A DNA stretch of 64,000 bases from NCBI RefSeq assembly GCF_009936375.1, contig NZ_AP022334.1, positions 124,001 through 188,000 on the forward strand. Reading direction: 5' to 3'. This DNA is from Methylosinus sp. C49 (lineage in GTDB: Bacteria; Pseudomonadota; Alphaproteobacteria; Rhizobiales; Beijerinckiaceae). Positions 27,803 to 36,921 of this stretch are shown one piece after another (the first letter of the stretch is position 1; each line of letters opens with the position of its first letter). The notes under the pieces were generated by a model, which was given only the letters and a program-made list of their open reading frames with translations, had not been told where the DNA came from and did no database searches. The position numbers and the translations under genes are program-made.

Positions 27803-29421
27803 GTGACGACGAGCTTCGAGCCACTTCCTCAGACCTCGCGAGCGCGCATGCGCTGATCCTCGCGCAGCGCGAGCTGCTGGACAAGAGCAAGCGGCGCGCA
27901 TCAACGCGCAGAGCGAAGCGAAGGTTCGCGCGCTCGAGGTGGAGCGGCTGAAGCTGCTGCTCGCCAAGGCGCGGCGCGAGGCCTTCGGCCGATCATCCGA
28001 ACGCGCCAAGCTGCTCGTCGAGCAGCTCGAGCTGGCGATCGAGGATCTGGAAGAAGCGCAAGGAGCCGAAGAGGCGAAGGCCGATCTCGCCGCGCCGAAA
28101 GCCGGCAAGACGCGGCCCCCGAGAGGGCCGCGCGGCCCGCGCAAGCTGCCGGGAACCCCCCCGTCGAGCGGATCGTGGAGCCTGCTCCCTGCGCCTGCGG
28201 CAAATGCGGCGGCCTGCGCTTGCACAAGCTCGGCGAGGAGGTGACGAAGACGCTCGAATGCGAGCCGCGTCGCTGGAAGATCATCGAGCATGTGCGCGAG
28301 AAGTTCACCTGCCGGGATTGCGACGCCATCACCGAAACGCCGGCGACCGTCGCATCCGATCCCGCGCGGCTTCGCGGGGCCGAGCTTGCTGGCGATGGTT
28401 CTGGTGAACAAGTTTCTGCTGCATCAGCCGCTCAATCTTCAGAGCGCGACCTTCAGGCGCGAAGGCGTCGAGATCGACACGTCGACGCTCGCCGATCGGG
28501 TCGGTTGCCTGCGTCGTCGCGCTCGCGCCCATTCTCGACGCGCTGCGTCGTCACGTGCTCGCCGCCGAACGGATCCACGCTGACGACACGACGGTTCCGG
28601 TGTTGGCGAAGACGAAGACGCGGACCGGCCGCCTCCGGGTCTATCTGCGCGACGATCGGCCGTTCGGCGGAAAGACGCCGCCGGCCGCTTTCTTCGAATA
28701 TTCGGCGTCGCGCCATGGCGAATATCCCAGCGCTCATCTTTCCGGCTGGGCCGGCGTCATGCAAGCCGACGCCTTCGCCGGCTTCAACGAACTCTATGAT
28801 GCGAAGCGAAAGCCGGGACCGATTTTAGAGGCCGCGTGCTGGGCGCATAGCCGACGCAAATTCTTCGAGCTCGCCAAGCTCGCGAAGGCGCCGATCGCAA
28901 TCGAGGCGGTGCGCCGTATCGACGAGCTGTTCGAGATCGAGCGCAGCATAGCCGGAAAGCCGCCCGACGAACGAAAGGCGGCGCGTCGATCGCAATCGAA
29001 GCCGCTGGTCGACGCGGTGGAAACGTGGCTGCGAGAGCAACGCGCGCTCCTCTCGGTCAAGAGCGATATCTGCAAGGCGATCAACTACAGCCTCAACCGC
29101 TGGGCGTCATTCACGCGGTTTCTCGACGACGGGCATATATGTCTCTCCAATAATGCCGCCGAACGCGCCTTGCGTGGCGCAGCAATCGGGTTGCCGCGTC
29201 TGGAAATTCGTCGGCTCCGACGAGGCGGACGCCGGGCCGCCGCCGTTCTTTCACTGATCGAGACTTGCAAGCTCAATGATGTGGACCCGCAAGCCTGGCT
29301 CGCGCATGTCCTCGCCAAATTGCCCGACCATCCGGCTACGAGGGTCGACGAGCTCCTGCCATGGCGCTGGAAGGCAGAGCGCCCATCCACGCCGAAAGCG
29401 GCCGACGAAATCGCGGCTTAA
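27803..29421 (+). pseudogene. tnpC: IS66 TnpC transposase, copy 1, multiple frameshifts
   Basis: Same gene as the intact 53180-54799. It carries at least six small indels (near 27828, 27877, 28155, 28345, 28505, 29190, 29223). The catalytic core from [12 protein letters not shown] to [15 protein letters not shown] is open, while the N-terminal coiled coil and zinc-like region are scattered over frames. Confidence 0.85.
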
Positions 29422-29792
29422 AGATTCCGCCCTTGCCGGAGATCTCCGCGGCCTTCGCCAGATGAATACGAACCTCCCAGAGTTCCGCCATGTCGAATCA
29501 ATTTTCAGCCGATTCGGGAATCCCACAACGTGAGTCGGCATCTCAGAGGATTGGTATTACACGCCAAAGCACGGCAGCTGGCTCGACATGGCCGAGTCGG
29601 AACTCGGCGTTCTGTCCTCGCAATGTCTCGCTCGCCGTATTGCAGACAAAGCCGCGCTCGTCACGCAGGTCAAAGCCTGGGTCGCCGTTCGAAACAAACA
29701 CAACGCCAAAGCCGATTGGCAGTTCACAACCGACGACGCGCGCGTCAAACTCAAGCGCCTATACCCTTCGCTTTAGATGACTCAGATCACTA

Positions 29793-30070
29793 GGGCCTGT
29801 TGGGATTCACCGTGAGCTTATCACGGCGGCGGCGAGATGGATCATGGCGCCGAAGCTCTGATCTGTCTTGTCGGCTCGCATCGCGATGCGTTTGAACTCT
29901 TTGAGCTTGCCGAAGAAATTTTCGATCAGATGCCGCCATTTATATATTTCCAGATCGATTTTGCGCGGCTGACTGCGGCGCGGGTGTTGTGAAATCACGA
30001 CGTTGGCGCCGCGCTCGTCGAGGTCGGCGATGATGGAGTTGCTGTCGAAGTGAACCGCGCCGGGTGTGCG
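29793..30070 (-). pseudogene. IS5-family transposase, C-terminal fragment with its terminal repeat
   Basis: Terminal repeat GGGCCTGTTGGGATTCA at 29793-29809. The minus strand encodes FDSNSIIADLDERGANVVIS, then KWRHLIENFFGKLKEFKRIA and RADKTDQSFGAMIHLAAAV, the usual IS5 transposase end. The N-terminal half is absent. The same terminal repeat starts the IS5 fragment at 45484. Confidence 0.8.
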
Positions 30071-30114
30071 CTTACCATAGCAGCGCGGTGACGAAGTCGC
30101 AGCTTGATTAAACG

Positions 30115-30985
30115 AGTTCTGGAGCGGCGATGACAACGAGCATGGCCGGCGTGCCGCCGATGTCGGCGATGATGACGATTCCCGTGGCGCTATCCGTCCG
30201 AATAACGAACAAAAAGGCGTTTGTGGGCGCCTCGGCGCGTTCTCTTGGCGTCCCGCAGCCGACGAGGACGCGCATCAGGACGCCGAGATTGAAGCCTGCG
30301 ACGTGGATCAGATAACGCTTGGCGATATTCTCGCGCCCGCGAAGCCAGGCCCGGCGCATGCCGCCGCGATCCAGCACATGGGCGAAGCTGCGTTCGACCA
30401 GCTCACCGCGCTTGCGCATGGCGGCGCGTCCAACGCCCGATTTCAGCCGTGCCCGGTTGGCGTAAACGGCGTCGCGCGCTTCTTCGTCTCCCTGCCAGCG
30501 CAAATGGCCATTCGCCGGCAAAGGCTCGCTGATCCGGCTCTTCCACTCGCCGTCGTCGACGGCCTTTCAAAACCTCGCGCGAATGATAGCCTTTGTCCGC
30601 GATGATTTCGCAAGGATCGTCCGGGGTTGGCGCGAGGCCGACAGCTGTGAGATTGGCCTTCGCCGTCTCCAGCGTGTCGCCGAGCGTCGTCGTATCGCCC
30701 TTGTCCGCCTCGTGGATCGGAGCGGCGACGATCACGCCTGTGTCGAGGTCGACCGCATGTTCCGGCTTGTAGGCGAGATGGGTCGTCCCGTCCTTCATCC
30801 GCGCGATCTTCGCCTCGGCGTCCGTGGCGCTCGTCCAGTCGTCGTTCGAGAGCTTCTTGCCTTTGCGCTTGCGGTCGAAACGCGCCAAATCCTCGGCGTT
30901 CGGCGTCGCGATCCCGCTTTCCTTCGCCATGCGCTCGAGCATTGCGCGATAGGTCTCGCCATTGTCGCGCCGTACGACGCTGCGC
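30115..30985 (-). pseudogene. IS1182-family transposase, N-terminally truncated and frameshifted
   Basis: From about 30942: MAKESGIATPNAEDLARFDR, WTSATDAEAKIARMKDGTTH, LAYKPEHAVDLDTGVIVAA, ADKGYHSREVLK. In another frame follows RGELVERSFAHVLDRGGMRR and AKRYLIHVAGFNLGVLMR, the usual IS1182 end. The N-terminal third is missing at the junction with the ISAs1 element. Confidence 0.8.
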
Positions 30986-31015
30986 TAGGCGACGACCCGA
31001 ATCGGAGGTTGTCGC

Positions 31016-32133
31016 ATGCAGGTTTCGTTGCTGGAGATTTTGCGGGACATTCCGGATCATCGTCGCCGAGAAGGCAAGCTGTTCGATCTTTCGACAGTGC
31101 TGCTCTACGCGATCATCGCCATGGTCGGCGGCGCCAATTCTTATCGGCAGATGCATGAGTTCATTCGCGCGCATCGTCTGCGATTGAACGACGCCTTCGG
31201 CCTGAAGCTGCCCTACACGCCATCCTACACCGGTCTGCGGCTGATCCTGCAAGGCGTCGATCCGGCAGCGTTGGAGGCGGCATTTCGACGTCATGCCGCG
31301 AGCATGCCGGCGCCGCCCGCCGTGCAGGGGCTGACGGCGATCGCCGTCGACGGGAAGTCTCTGCGCGGCAGCTTCGATGCGTTCAGCGACCGAAAGGCTG
31401 CGCACATGATGTCGGCGCTGCGACACGCCGATCGGATCGTGCTCGCGCATGTGATGGTCGCCGAAAAGAGCAATGAGATTCCCACCGCTCCGGAGCTGAT
31501 CGAAGCGCTGGGATTGAAGCGCTGCCTGTTCACGCTCGACGCAGAACACTGCCAAAAAAATTGTTCGAACGCCTGATCGCGTCCGGCAATCACCTGCTGA
31601 CGCAGGTGAAGGACAATCAACCGGGCCTGCGTCACCTGCTCGAGCTCGGCGCGGCGGGCCGCAAGCCGAGCGGCTCTGCGACGAGCCGGTCGAAAGGCCG
31701 CAATCGCTGGGAGACGCGCAAGCTGACCGTCTTTCCGGCGAAGGCGTGGTTCCGCCATACGGCGTGGGAGCCGCTCATCAAGACCGTGTTGCGGCTGGAG
31801 CGCACAATCTACCGCCGCGATCCGGCGACCGGTCTCTTGAAGCAGACGACCGAGATCGTCTATTGGGTGTCCTCGGCGACCGGCCCGACGCCCGAGCGTT
31901 GGAACGAATGGATCAGAGGTCATTGGCGCATCGAGAACGGCAGCCACTATGTGCGCGACGTGGCGTTCGCGGAGGACGCTTCGCGCATTCGCAAGAACCC
32001 AGACATCGTCGCGCGGCTCCGCTCCTTCGCCTATAATCTCCTGCGCGCCGATGGTTGCGACAACATCAAGAACGCCAGATGGCGCGCCGCTCTCGATATC
32101 CGAGCTGCCCTCGAAATAGCAGGGGCTCGTTAA
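31016..32133 (+). pseudogene. ISAs1-family transposase, single frameshift at A7
   Basis: The first frame runs from MQVSLLEILRDIPDHRRREG to LKRCLFTLDAEHCQK. The second runs from KLFERLIASGNHLLTQVKDN to LRADGCDNIKNARWRAAL. They meet at A AAA AAT (31554-31561), a canonical -1 slippery heptamer in the correct phase; one extra A would fuse the frames. DDE-type motifs (VDGKSLRG, HWRIENGSHYVRDV) are intact. Either programmed frameshifting or a one-base loss. Confidence 0.8.
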
Positions 32134-32310
32134 GAACTGCACAGCCCTGGCCATCCCCGCCGCCTCCTTCTGCCGCGGATAGTTTGAGTCAGATAGCGGT
32201 CGATTCGAGAATCCCGAAACGATTCACGCAGTTCGGAGACTGCTCTAATACGAACTGATGTTGGCGTCAGAAGAACCGCTAACGGCACACCCTTCCACAT
32301 AGACCATTTG
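32122..32310. other. ISAs1 right end and short unassigned gap
   Basis: The sequence TCGTTAAGAACTGCACAGCC (32129-32148) is a likely right terminal repeat of the ISAs1 copy. No matching left repeat was found, so that side is probably truncated. The remaining 160 bp before the FkbM gene stop hold nothing I recognise. Confidence 0.4.
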
Positions 32311-34014
32311 TTACTTTCTCTTGAGTAATAGGCTACAATATCCCGACAACTCTGTTGTTGGCTCTATCGCCTCAAGTAGAGAACCTTTTGAGTTGTAGAC
32401 ATCAAACTTTTCAAATGGAATCTTCTCGTATACTCGACGATAGTCGAGACCTCGTCTTTCCAGATGAGGGATATGCAATTCAAGATGCATATTAGTCGTC
32501 ATGTCAAAGACCCAATCGTAATTAGTCACAAGCTCGTACTCATAACCCTCGATATCGATCTTGATGAAATCTGCGCTTTGCCAAGCGCTAGCCGCAAAAT
32601 CGTTGATCAAGAACTTTTCCTCAACAAAGTCAATCAAAAGGCCCTTTCTACTTATTATTGGACTGTCGTTAGTCCCGGCACCGACAGCCATGGCTTGAGT
32701 AGATACGTTAGTGATACCGTTGATGAACATCAGAAGTGCAGACACTTCGACATTGATAATCGAGGGCTCAAACGAATAGACAGTCTCCACGCCGGGAAGG
32801 CGCGCATAATAAGCAGCCCAAACGCCGTGGTGACCACCTAGGTCATAAACGACCCGCGACTCATCTAAAAGCCCTAGTTTACGCTCCGCGGTAAAATCAA
32901 ATGCTTCGGGTGGTGAATTGGCATACCAATCGTAACCCTGCTTGTTCAAAAGCGGAATCAATATCTCGCCCGTGTCGACAGCAAGCCTTCGTATTGCTGG
33001 CTCGATGATGAGATCTGACAAATTTTGTGAAATCTTAGCTAACCGCGCTTTGATAGCTGGAACGCACATCTGGACGATTTCGAGTGCGTCTTTCCCGGCT
33101 AACATTGAAAAGGGCAGGAAAGACCCTTTTGTCGACCCGTATTCGACTCCGTAGTGCAGGTAACTAATCGCGAGCGTGTGAGCGTACTGATCGTAGGATC
33201 TTTTCATTTCTGCCATACCATAAAGCGCTAGCATGCGGTCAAGCCGCCTTTGTACTATCTCCAGTCGGGTGACGTAGTCACTCGCGAGGCTGGAAATGTG
33301 GGCGAGTTTTTCACGAATGGCAAGCTCATTGTTGCGTATGAACGAGTCGAAGAGATTCACAGGAACGCTCAGACTGCTTTCGATGTCCGCAGCTTTTTCA
33401 TTAGCGACATAATATCGATTCAGACCATCGAATAAGGTGAAACGATAGCCAGCGTTGAGGAGTATATCCTCCCAATGTCTATGAACCGGAGTCTGTGCGC
33501 CCGGCATTACCGCTTCCACCAACACGATCCAGGGCCGATGGCGTGTAAAATCACAACCGCGCAATACTAAAGACTCAGCCCCCTCAACGTCGATCTTTAG
33601 GAAATGGATGGTAGCAACCTCGAATTCATCGAGAATGTCACAAAGGGGACGTGTCCGGATCCTTCTAGGCGTGCACCGATGTTCAGCGAATGCGTCGGCA
33701 ATACTGGGGACAATGGTGGAGATACCAGTTCCCTCAACCTCATAGAAAACGCACTCGGATTCTCGGTCAGAAATGGCAACACAAACGTTGTTATCGCGAG
33801 GACGATCGCGTTTAAGGGCTTCGTAAAAGCTCTGTGCCGGTTCTATATTGAGTCCGGTCCAGCCCATTGTGTAGAAAGCATATGTTACTGAATCAACGAC
33901 AGGATCATTAGCCCCAACGTCGACATAGAATCCACAATTTACGCCTGAAAGGGCTCGAGCTAGCAAAACATCCTCGGCATTTTGTGCGTAGGAGATCATG
34001 TGTCTAGTCGCCAC
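32311..34014 (-). CDS. Double FkbM-type SAM-dependent methyltransferase
   Basis: 567 residues. Domain 1 (about 1-215) is classic FkbM: ISYAQNAEDVLLARAL, FYVDVGANDP (SAM loop), YTMGWTGLNIEP, FLKIDVEGAESLVLRG. Then comes a helical linker (about 215-380) with a heptad-like stretch LASDYVTRLEIVQRRLDRML. Domain 2 (about 380-567) is a second FkbM-like fold: VVYDLGGHHGVWAAYYA, VYSFEP, FIKIDIEGYEYELV. Such enzymes O-methylate sugars in surface glycans or glycolipids. A GTG at 34014 is given; the ATG at 33999 is equally plausible. Third gene of the minus-strand glycan operon, low GC. Confidence 0.85.
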   Translation of the reverse strand: MATRHMISYAQNAEDVLLARALSGVNCGFYVDVGANDPVVDSVTYAFYTMGWTGLNIEPAQSFYEALKRDRPRDNNVCVAISDRESECVFYEVEGTGISTIVPSIADAFAEHRCTPRRIRTRPLCDILDEFEVATIHFLKIDVEGAESLVLRGCDFTRHRPWIVLVEAVMPGAQTPVHRHWEDILLNAGYRFTLFDGLNRYYVANEKAADIESSLSVPVNLFDSFIRNNELAIREKLAHISSLASDYVTRLEIVQRRLDRMLALYGMAEMKRSYDQYAHTLAISYLHYGVEYGSTKGSFLPFSMLAGKDALEIVQMCVPAIKARLAKISQNLSDLIIEPAIRRLAVDTGEILIPLLNKQGYDWYANSPPEAFDFTAERKLGLLDESRVVYDLGGHHGVWAAYYARLPGVETVYSFEPSIINVEVSALLMFINGITNVSTQAMAVGAGTNDSPIISRKGLLIDFVEEKFLINDFAASAWQSADFIKIDIEGYEYELVTNYDWVFDMTTNMHLELHIPHLERRGLDYRRVYEKIPFEKFDVYNSKGSLLEAIEPTTELSGYCSLLLKRK

Positions 34015-34056
34015 ATACGTAATTCAGCGTGTGCTTACGCAAGCAGTGCATCATGT

Positions 34057-36921
34057 TTAACCTCTCAATACGGCATATTCATGGACATCGAAGACGGCGT
34101 CATCGGTACAGGAAATGACCACCTCGAACGACTTGACAGCGCGCGGCAAGACAAAATTTTGGCTTACGCAAATCGCTTCGTTCACCAAGTCAATCGGGAC
34201 GCTTAATATGATGTTCTGGCCATGGTCATAGGTCAAACATAAATCAGCTCCCGCTTCTATACGGCTAAAGCTTTGCCCGGAAAGTATCAGCTTATATCGT
34301 CCAGCCCCGAGGTCAACATATGGACCGTAGAGAAGAACGCCAGCCTGTCCAGTGGTTCTCACTTTATTCTCGACGAATCGCCCAACGCGTGTTGGTAGAG
34401 TGTTGAGCGGCGGCCTGATAACCTCGACGTCGTGGCGCGCCACTGTCCTACGAATCTTGCGCATCATGCACCGAATTACGACTCCGTAGTCGTTAACAAA
34501 GCGCCATCGATCCGCTGCATCATTGATACCCGCGAACGACGATTCGCCGGAAGCAATTTCATCGAGCAATCGAGTGATGCCTGTAGCCAAAGCCTCGGGA
34601 GTTGTTCCCGGAAGCGTGTGCGTGATGGGTCTGACATCGTCGAAAACCGACAAAGGCGTAACAGCCACAGGCCGGCCCGACGCAATACCAAATCTTACGG
34701 CTGCGCTAGCTGATTCGCCGGACCGTTGGTATGGGTACACCACCAAGTTTGCCATTCTCAGTAACGCGACGCTTTGTTCATCAGCAATATAATCAGTCAT
34801 AAACGTGACTTGGTCATCGAGCCCAAGGGCGCTGACTCGCTGGCGAGCAGCAAGAATCTCGGCGGCCGAAACGCCTCCAGAGTCGCCATAATCGCTGTTG
34901 ACAAGAAGCAGGTCAAAACCGCGCCCATTTGCCTTCGCAATTCCGGAGGCTTCGATGAGTTCAAGGATTCCTTTATTAGGCAGAAAAAATCCATAGGAAG
35001 CCACGAGTCGAGCATTCGCATCGGGCTTCGTGCCTCTGTCAGGAAAATTGCATACCCCTAATGGGACCAGTGACACGTTGCTCGTAACACCTAACCTGCC
35101 AAGGCGTTGAACATCAGCAACAGAATGAACAAAGACTTCATTTGCCTGCATTAAAGCAGGGGCCAAAGTCGAGAGGCGGTTCGCGAGCATATCCTGAGGC
35201 GGATCAATTGTGGAATGCAGCGTTACAAAAACAGGTATGCCGTCTTGGACGAGGCTTTCGATCAGAGCCGCCAAGCTGACAAAATTGTAAAACCCATAGT
35301 TGACCTGAATAACGATAGCGTCGAGATCTGACGAAATGACTTCTGCCGCGACTCCGCTAAGATTGTCGGTGGTTCCGAGTGACCAGCAGCGGACGATTGA
35401 GTGCTTAAGGACGGCTCCAGAATTCACCGGGTCGTTTGGCGCAAGTCTTATGATGGAATCCGCGACCGGTTCGGTGAGATGTTCGGAGTAGGCGGCGATA
35501 CCGCATCGGCTAAACCATGTCGATACCCATCCAACACGAAGCGGCGATCTAGTCGTCCAGTCCACCTCTGCTTCGACTTCGTTCGAGCATAGCGACGCCG
35601 CGATCTGCGTCAATTCGCGATCTGATAGGGTTTTTGACAAACCGGACGAAACGTCTCCGTAGAAACGCTCCGAAGTAATTGTCTCATTAACATCAAGAGT
35701 TATCTTCGGTTTCACCGCGGACTTCAATGCAGCGAGAGCGCGTTGAGCACTGTCCTGCCAATTGAACGTCGCTGCATGTGCAATGGCTGCTTCCGACATC
35801 CGAGCGCGTCTGCCCTCGTCGCGCAGGACACTCTCCATTTTTTCTGCTATATTCGCCGACTTCGCCGGATCAAATAACGCGGACCGGTCACCTACGACCT
35901 CTGGAAGACACGTTGTATTCGAAGCGATTGTCGGAGCGCCACATGCCATAGCCTCAATGATTGGCAAACCCAACCCCTCGGCGAGGGAGGGAAACACAAA
36001 TAGATCGCAGTTAGAGTAGAGCCTTATTAGCAAGGCATCTGAAATATGACCCGCAAACACGATCTGATCCGCCCGTAAACCTTTGTCTAGAGCAAATTCG
36101 GCGAGACGTTTGTAAATGTCTGGCCAGCCGTTGCCTACGAGCACCAGTTTATACTGGTTCCGTAGGTCCGGCGGCAATAAGCCAAATGCTTCAATCAAGC
36201 GCGCTTGATTCTTCCGCTGATCATAGCTCGCCGTATAGAGAATAAAGCGGTTGAGTCCATGAGCGGTCTTGAAAACCTTAAAATCGCGCGACGAAGTCTT
36301 ATCCGGCTTAAAGCGCGGATCTACACCGCCACGTATATTAACGATAGACCCCGCATAATCTGGAAAGATATCTTTAAACTCAAAGGCTGAATAATCCGAT
36401 ATTGATAGAAGTAAACTTGCCTGCTTCAAATAATTTACTTTGTCTGCGTAATGCTGCCTTGAGACGTAGTCATTCAGATAAATCTCGGAGTACTTGAACG
36501 GGATTAAGTCGTATAAAGTCGCTGCGACCGGGACGTTACGATCGTAAAGATTCACCGAAGTCACGATTGGTTCGCCTAGGCCCTCTATAACGCTCGTGAC
36601 GTGTACAATGTCCGGAGCGAGATCCGCTATGAACTTCTCCCGTACTATCTCAGCTGCGATCGTCAATTGACGCCGATTATCGAAATAAGAAACTCCTTGC
36701 GGCACATCGAATATTCGAATGTTGTCCATCGGAACAATGCCAGCTAGGTCGGCTACGATCGGTTGAATCGTGTCCGCGAACAGACCGTTCAATATGACTA
36801 CATATTCGACACTGCGGTCCAGCTGGACCATGGCTTTGAAAAGATCAAGGGAGTAGCGGCCAATGCCCCCCTTCCGACTGCCCGACTGACAGCTCTGCAG
36901 GTCTACAACAATTCTCGTCAC
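34057..36921 (-). CDS. Tandem GT4 glycosyltransferase with C-terminal GPYV-type domain
   Basis: 954 residues. GT4 domain 1 (about 1-410): GGIGRYSLDLFKAM, YTASYDQRKNQARLIEAFG, and EGLGLPIIEAMACG with the E-x7-E motif. GT-B-like domain 2 (about 455-845): VGWVSTWFSRCGIAAYSEHL, VASYGFFLPNKGILELIEA, VVYPYQRSGESASAAVRFG, where the second Glu is absent, so it may be weak or regulatory. The last ~95 residues (LLYGPYVDLGAGRYKLILSG) look like a beta-sandwich shared with the 44057 protein. Cytosolic sugar transferase for a surface polysaccharide, nucleotide sugar unknown. The GTG start overlaps the upstream stop (GTGA). Confidence 0.85.
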   Translation of the reverse strand: MTRIVVDLQSCQSGSRKGGIGRYSLDLFKAMVQLDRSVEYVVILNGLFADTIQPIVADLAGIVPMDNIRIFDVPQGVSYFDNRRQLTIAAEIVREKFIADLAPDIVHVTSVIEGLGEPIVTSVNLYDRNVPVAATLYDLIPFKYSEIYLNDYVSRQHYADKVNYLKQASLLLSISDYSAFEFKDIFPDYAGSIVNIRGGVDPRFKPDKTSSRDFKVFKTAHGLNRFILYTASYDQRKNQARLIEAFGLLPPDLRNQYKLVLVGNGWPDIYKRLAEFALDKGLRADQIVFAGHISDALLIRLYSNCDLFVFPSLAEGLGLPIIEAMACGAPTIASNTTCLPEVVGDRSALFDPAKSANIAEKMESVLRDEGRRARMSEAAIAHAATFNWQDSAQRALAALKSAVKPKITLDVNETITSERFYGDVSSGLSKTLSDRELTQIAASLCSNEVEAEVDWTTRSPLRVGWVSTWFSRCGIAAYSEHLTEPVADSIIRLAPNDPVNSGAVLKHSIVRCWSLGTTDNLSGVAAEVISSDLDAIVIQVNYGFYNFVSLAALIESLVQDGIPVFVTLHSTIDPPQDMLANRLSTLAPALMQANEVFVHSVADVQRLGRLGVTSNVSLVPLGVCNFPDRGTKPDANARLVASYGFFLPNKGILELIEASGIAKANGRGFDLLLVNSDYGDSGGVSAAEILAARQRVSALGLDDQVTFMTDYIADEQSVALLRMANLVVYPYQRSGESASAAVRFGIASGRPVAVTPLSVFDDVRPITHTLPGTTPEALATGITRLLDEIASGESSFAGINDAADRWRFVNDYGVVIRCMMRKIRRTVARHDVEVIRPPLNTLPTRVGRFVENKVRTTGQAGVLLYGPYVDLGAGRYKLILSGQSFSRIEAGADLCLTYDHGQNIILSVPIDLVNEAICVSQNFVLPRAVKSFEVVISCTDDAVFDVHEYAVLRG

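Larger units (their letters stand above)
26901..29470 (+). mobile_element. IS66-family element, copy 1 (decayed)
   Basis: Left end GTATTCGTCCGGTAGCGGCC and complementary right end GTATTCATCTGGCGAAGGCC. Flanked by a perfect 8-bp duplication GAACCTCC (26893-26900 and 29471-29478). 2570 bp. Near-identical to the intact copy at 52283-54847 but with many small indels. Confidence 0.9.
25810..29557 (-). mobile_element. IS630-family element B, inserted in element A
   Basis: Ends TACCAATCCTC (left) and ATACCAATCCTC (right, complement), flanked by TA (25808-25809, 29558-29559). Removing it restores the host reading EWHYTPKHGSW. It is itself interrupted by an IS66 at 26901-29470. Native length about 1.17 kb. 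Confidence 0.8.
24876..29776 (+). pseudogene. IS630 A transposase, interrupted and frameshifted
   Basis: N-terminal HTH part 24876-25370 (ISVKRYVVKLCEAERERLRE to SDNTIGRVLKK). After a run of seven A (25329-25335) the catalytic part continues one frame back (ILKPHFSRQWVIPPDANAAF, CLDETSKQL, VLVQDNRNTHKPASL). It is cut within EWHYT at 25809. The C-terminal end, TPKHGSWLDMAESELGVL to ARVKLKRLYPS, resumes at 29560. IS630 B sits between the two halves. Confidence 0.85.
24803..29790 (+). mobile_element. IS630-family element A (host of nested insertions)
   Basis: Ends GTGGGCTGCGTCAACTAAAT (left) and its imperfect complement GTGATCTGAGTCATCTAAAG (right), flanked by the TA duplication usual for IS630/Tc1 (24801-24802 and 29791-29792). 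The element is about 1.24 kb without the inserted IS630 B. It lies directly against an IS5 end at 29793. Confidence 0.8.
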
